DNA of 6,990 nt from Chloroflexota bacterium (GTDB lineage: Bacteria > Chloroflexota > Dehalococcoidia > JAUQQI01). Within the stretch, counting starts at the first letter, position 1. Every line of letters starts with the position of its first letter. Shown here in pieces: positions 4,597 to 6,990 of the stretch. The stretch is taken from positions 1 to 6,990 of the forward strand of contig JAUQQI010000182.1 of assembly GCA_030549955.1 (NCBI GenBank), read 5' to 3'. The position numbers and the translations under genes are program-made. The notes under the pieces were generated by a model. The model searched no databases. It was not told the origin of the DNA and saw only the letters and a list, made by a program, of their open reading frames with translations.

Positions 4597-6192
4597 TTAC
4601 CCCCGTAGAAGCTCGCTTACGGTGACGGGGCGGAGGCCGAGCCGCCCCAAGCCGGCCAGAATCTCCGGGAGGGCCGCGGGGGTGAGGGCGCTGCCGCAGT
4701 GGTTGACCGTAATGACACCCCCGCCTAACCCCGCCGCCCGCAGGACGTTAGCTACAACCTGGTCGGCCGTAATCGGACGCCAGTCGCCCGAGTCGCCGCT
4801 CACCCACCCGGCGGATGTCCGCTCCACGGTCCAGAAGACGTGGACGGGCCAGCCGGCAGCAGCCGCAACTGCCAGGACCCGGCTATCCCGGGCCCCAAAA
4901 GGCGCCCGCCAGAGGGGCTTTGTCGACTGGCCGGTGAGGGCATAAACCACTTCCTCGGTCGCCTGAAGCTCCCGGACAATTTCGCTCTCCGAAAGCTTCG
5001 TGAAATCCCGGTGGCTCCAGCTGTGGTTGGCGACCTGATGCCGGGCCGCAATTACCCTTAGCAGCTCCGGGTTGTCCCGGGCCCACTGACCGGTCACGAA
5101 AAACGTCGCCCGAATCCCGGCCGCGGCGAGGATGTCGAGGATCCGGGGGATGGGGGCGGCCGCCGCTCCGCAGTCGAAGGTGAGGGCAATCTCCGGCCGG
5201 GCCGGGTCGCCCCGGCTGATTTCAACGGGCCCGGCGTAAGTTGGAGGGTTCGGCTCGGGGACGGGAGCGGGTTCGGCCAGCGGGCCCGAACCGACGCCGT
5301 AGTAGTTCAGGATGCCGTCAAAGAGGCCGCCGGCGATGATATCCAGGGCATCGGGCCGGCGCAGGAACCCCACGTCATCGGGGTTGGTTAGAAACAGGAC
5401 CTCGACCAGGGCCCCAGCCTGCCACTGGCCCCTGCGGGCGAGCATCGGGTTATTGCCCAGGGTAAGCAGCCGGGTGCACTCAACGCAGGTCCGGTCAAGC
5501 CCATAAAATCGGGCATGATCCAGGTACTCGGTTTTGTAGCGGTCGTCCTTAATACCCCGGTTCACGGCGGGATAGCCGGCCCGGGCGAAGGCGTCCAGGA
5601 GGGCGTCTAAAAGGGCCTGGGCCAGCCGGCGGTTTTCGGGCCCCTGCTCCGGGACGTCCGAGAAATAGACCTCGGTGCCCTTCAGGACCGGGCTGGTGGA
5701 GCCATTAAAGTGAATCGAAACCATCAGCTCGGCGCCGAAGGCATTGATAAAATCGATCCGGGGCTGGATGCGCTCCGCCAGGTCCTCGGGACGGGTCACC
5801 GTGCCGTTGCCGTTAAAGTCCTGGGGCTCCAGCTGAAGGAAGCCCAGGTGGTTGCGAGTCAGGCAGACCTCGGCCCCCTCGGCCTCCAGGAGGGCCCGGA
5901 GCCGGACGGCGACTTCAAGGGTGAGGTCGTGCTCGTTAAAGATGACCCGGCCGACGCTGTCCCGGGCTGAGGCGCCGGGGTTGTAAGCTGCATCGTGGCC
6001 GGGGTCAAGGCAGATGCGTTTGGCCGCGAGCCGGCCCTGGGGGTGGGCCGGCATCGGGGTTGCGGGAACCGGCGTCCCCGCCCCAACCCGGGGAGCAGGC
6101 GATTCCGGTGGGGGCGGTCCGACGGCGGGTCGGAGGCATGCGACAAGCAGGATGGCCAGTCCCAGCCCGACCGCCGCCCAGCCCCGCCGCAA
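4597..6192 (-). CDS. Lipoprotein fusing N-acetylmuramoyl-L-alanine amidase (Amidase_3) and polysaccharide deacetylase (CE4)
   Basis: I place the start at the TTG whose first base is 6192, giving 531 residues. It begins MRRGWAAVGLGLAILLVAC, a short lipoprotein signal with lipobox LVAC (lipid-bearing Cys19), and lies 13 bases past ilvD. The open frame runs on to 6375 but would then overlap ilvD with low-complexity sequence. A Pro/Ala-rich linker (20-58) leads to the Amidase_3 domain (about 59-300): zinc ligands His66 in LDPGH, Glu87 in NEHDL and His161 in SIHFNG, and catalytic Glu264 in VEVLFLTNPDD. It should cleave the amide bond between muramic acid and the stem peptide. After a second Pro-rich linker comes the CE4 domain (about 334-531): TFDCG (338-342), NHSWSH (389-394), RAPFG (429-433) and NHCG (497-500). 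It would remove acetyl groups from glycan. The second Asp of the usual TFDDG is Cys341, so deacetylase activity is uncertain. Substrate is inferred to be peptidoglycan, outside the membrane. Confidence 0.9.
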   Translation of the reverse strand: MRRGWAAVGLGLAILLVACLRPAVGPPPPESPAPRVGAGTPVPATPMPAHPQGRLAAKRICLDPGHDAAYNPGASARDSVGRVIFNEHDLTLEVAVRLRALLEAEGAEVCLTRNHLGFLQLEPQDFNGNGTVTRPEDLAERIQPRIDFINAFGAELMVSIHFNGSTSPVLKGTEVYFSDVPEQGPENRRLAQALLDALLDAFARAGYPAVNRGIKDDRYKTEYLDHARFYGLDRTCVECTRLLTLGNNPMLARRGQWQAGALVEVLFLTNPDDVGFLRRPDALDIIAGGLFDGILNYYGVGSGPLAEPAPVPEPNPPTYAGPVEISRGDPARPEIALTFDCGAAAAPIPRILDILAAAGIRATFFVTGQWARDNPELLRVIAARHQVANHSWSHRDFTKLSESEIVRELQATEEVVYALTGQSTKPLWRAPFGARDSRVLAVAAAAGWPVHVFWTVERTSAGWVSGDSGDWRPITADQVVANVLRAAGLGGGVITVNHCGSALTPAALPEILAGLGRLGLRPVTVSELLRG

Positions 6193-6205
6193 GCCCGCGC
6201 CCGTT

Positions 6206-6990
6206 CTAGAAAATTGGCCGGCAGACCGCGCCCTCGCTGGCCGACCCGACCAGCGACGCGTACTTGGCCAGGCCGCCCCAGGCGAACCGCGGGGCGGGCC
6301 GCTGCCAGGCCCGGGCCCGGGCCTCGAGCTCGCCGGCTGTAAGCTCGACTTCGAGCCGGCCGTTCTCGGCGTCAATGACCACCATATCTCCGTCCCGGAG
6401 GAGGGCGATGGGTCCGCCGACGAAGGCTTCCGGGGCGACGTGGCCGACCATGAGGCCCCGGGTTGCCCCGGAGAACCGGCCGTCGGTTATCAGGGCAACC
6501 TCCTCGCCCAGGCCCTGGCCGACGATGGCCGCCGTAACGGCGAGCATTTCCCGCATGCCCGGCCCGCCCTTTGGACCCTCGTAGCGGATAACCACCACGT
6601 CGCCGGGCCTGACCTGCCGGTGCTGAACAGCTGCGAAGGCGTCCTCCTCCCGGTCGAAGACCCGGGCCGGACCCCGGTGGTAAAGCCGGTTAAGACCGGT
6701 GACCTTAACCACCGCCCCTTCAGGGGCCAGACTGCCCCGGAGAATAACCAGGCCGCCCGTCGGCTTGATGGGGTTGCTGGGCGGCCGGACCACGTCCTGG
6801 TCGGTCGGAATCCGATGGTCTTTGAGGTTCTCAGCCAGGGTTTTGCCGGTGACGGTCAGGACGTCGCCGTGGAGCAGGCCGGCATCCAGCAGGTACTTCA
6901 TGACCGTCGGCACGCCCCCGACTTCATCAAGGTCGGTCATAACGTAGCGGCCGGCCGGCTTCATGTCGGCGATAAGGGGCGTCCGCCGGG
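6206..6990 (-). CDS. ilvD: Dihydroxy-acid dehydratase, C-terminal part (5' end outside window)
   Basis: This iron-sulfur enzyme removes water from 2,3-dihydroxy-isovalerate and 2,3-dihydroxy-3-methylvalerate, the third step of valine and isoleucine synthesis, in the cytoplasm. The frame is open to the window edge: [20 protein letters not shown] precedes and includes the first internal Met, so about 261 of the usual 550-560 residues are present. Typical blocks are [60 protein letters not shown] and, at the end, [18 protein letters not shown] followed by a short CRPIF extension. The cluster-binding N-terminal half is not visible, and related sugar-acid dehydratases (edd-like) are less likely given the [14 protein letters not shown] block. 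The next gene starts 13 bases downstream, suggesting read-through into the cell-wall lipoprotein gene. Confidence 0.96.
   Translation of the reverse strand, partial: RRTPLIADMKPAGRYVMTDLDEVGGVPTVMKYLLDAGLLHGDVLTVTGKTLAENLKDHRIPTDQDVVRPPSNPIKPTGGLVILRGSLAPEGAVVKVTGLNRLYHRGPARVFDREEDAFAAVQHRQVRPGDVVVIRYEGPKGGPGMREMLAVTAAIVGQGLGEEVALITDGRFSGATRGLMVGHVAPEAFVGGPIALLRDGDMVVIDAENGRLEVELTAGELEARARAWQRPAPRFAWGGLAKYASLVGSASEGAVCRPIF

Noticed and set aside
6193..6375. N-terminal extension of the amidase-deacetylase up to an upstream ATG at 6375.
   Set aside because: It would overlap the conserved end of ilvD and add 61 low-complexity Arg/Pro/Gly residues before a lipoprotein signal, which must be at the N-terminus to work.

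Overview
The window is GC-rich bacterial DNA with two conserved gene blocks facing each other across a less conserved middle section. The high GC content, the preference for CGG arginine codons in the flanks, a CTLREA-type secreted beta-helix protein with an FLPLTVR tail, and a lipoprotein starting at TTG together suggest a member of the Chloroflexota, possibly a thermophilic lineage. This assignment is an inference from style, not from a marker gene.

Left block (1-1861, + strand): the C-terminal part of glutamyl-tRNA synthetase (gltX) is followed after 16 bases by a complete NAD(P)-dependent ornithine cyclodeaminase / mu-crystallin family gene. The two are probably co-transcribed.

Middle section (1862-4170): a clear sigma-70 type promoter with an extended -10 lies 23 bases after the left block. 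It points at about 125 nt that fold on paper into a compact multi-helix RNA and carry no believable ORF. After a further stretch without genes comes a secreted beta-helix protein gene (CSLREA domain / choice-of-anchor Q type), broken by a one-base deletion at about 2750 that creates an immediate TAG. A convergent intergenic region with two strong hairpins follows. Codon choice here (AGC, AAC, ACC) differs from the flanks, so this section may have a separate history.

Right block (6990 down to 4171, - strand): the C-terminal half of dihydroxy-acid dehydratase (ilvD), then a lipoprotein joining an Amidase_3 N-acetylmuramoyl-L-alanine amidase to a CE4 polysaccharide deacetylase, then a thioredoxin-type arsenate reductase (arsC). 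Gaps of 13 and 3 bases suggest one leftward operon.

The best candidates for something undescribed are the structured RNA at 1926-2046 and the amidase-deacetylase fusion. The fusion has an EF-hand-like loop inside the amidase domain, and a cysteine replaces the metal-binding aspartate in the deacetylase domain.
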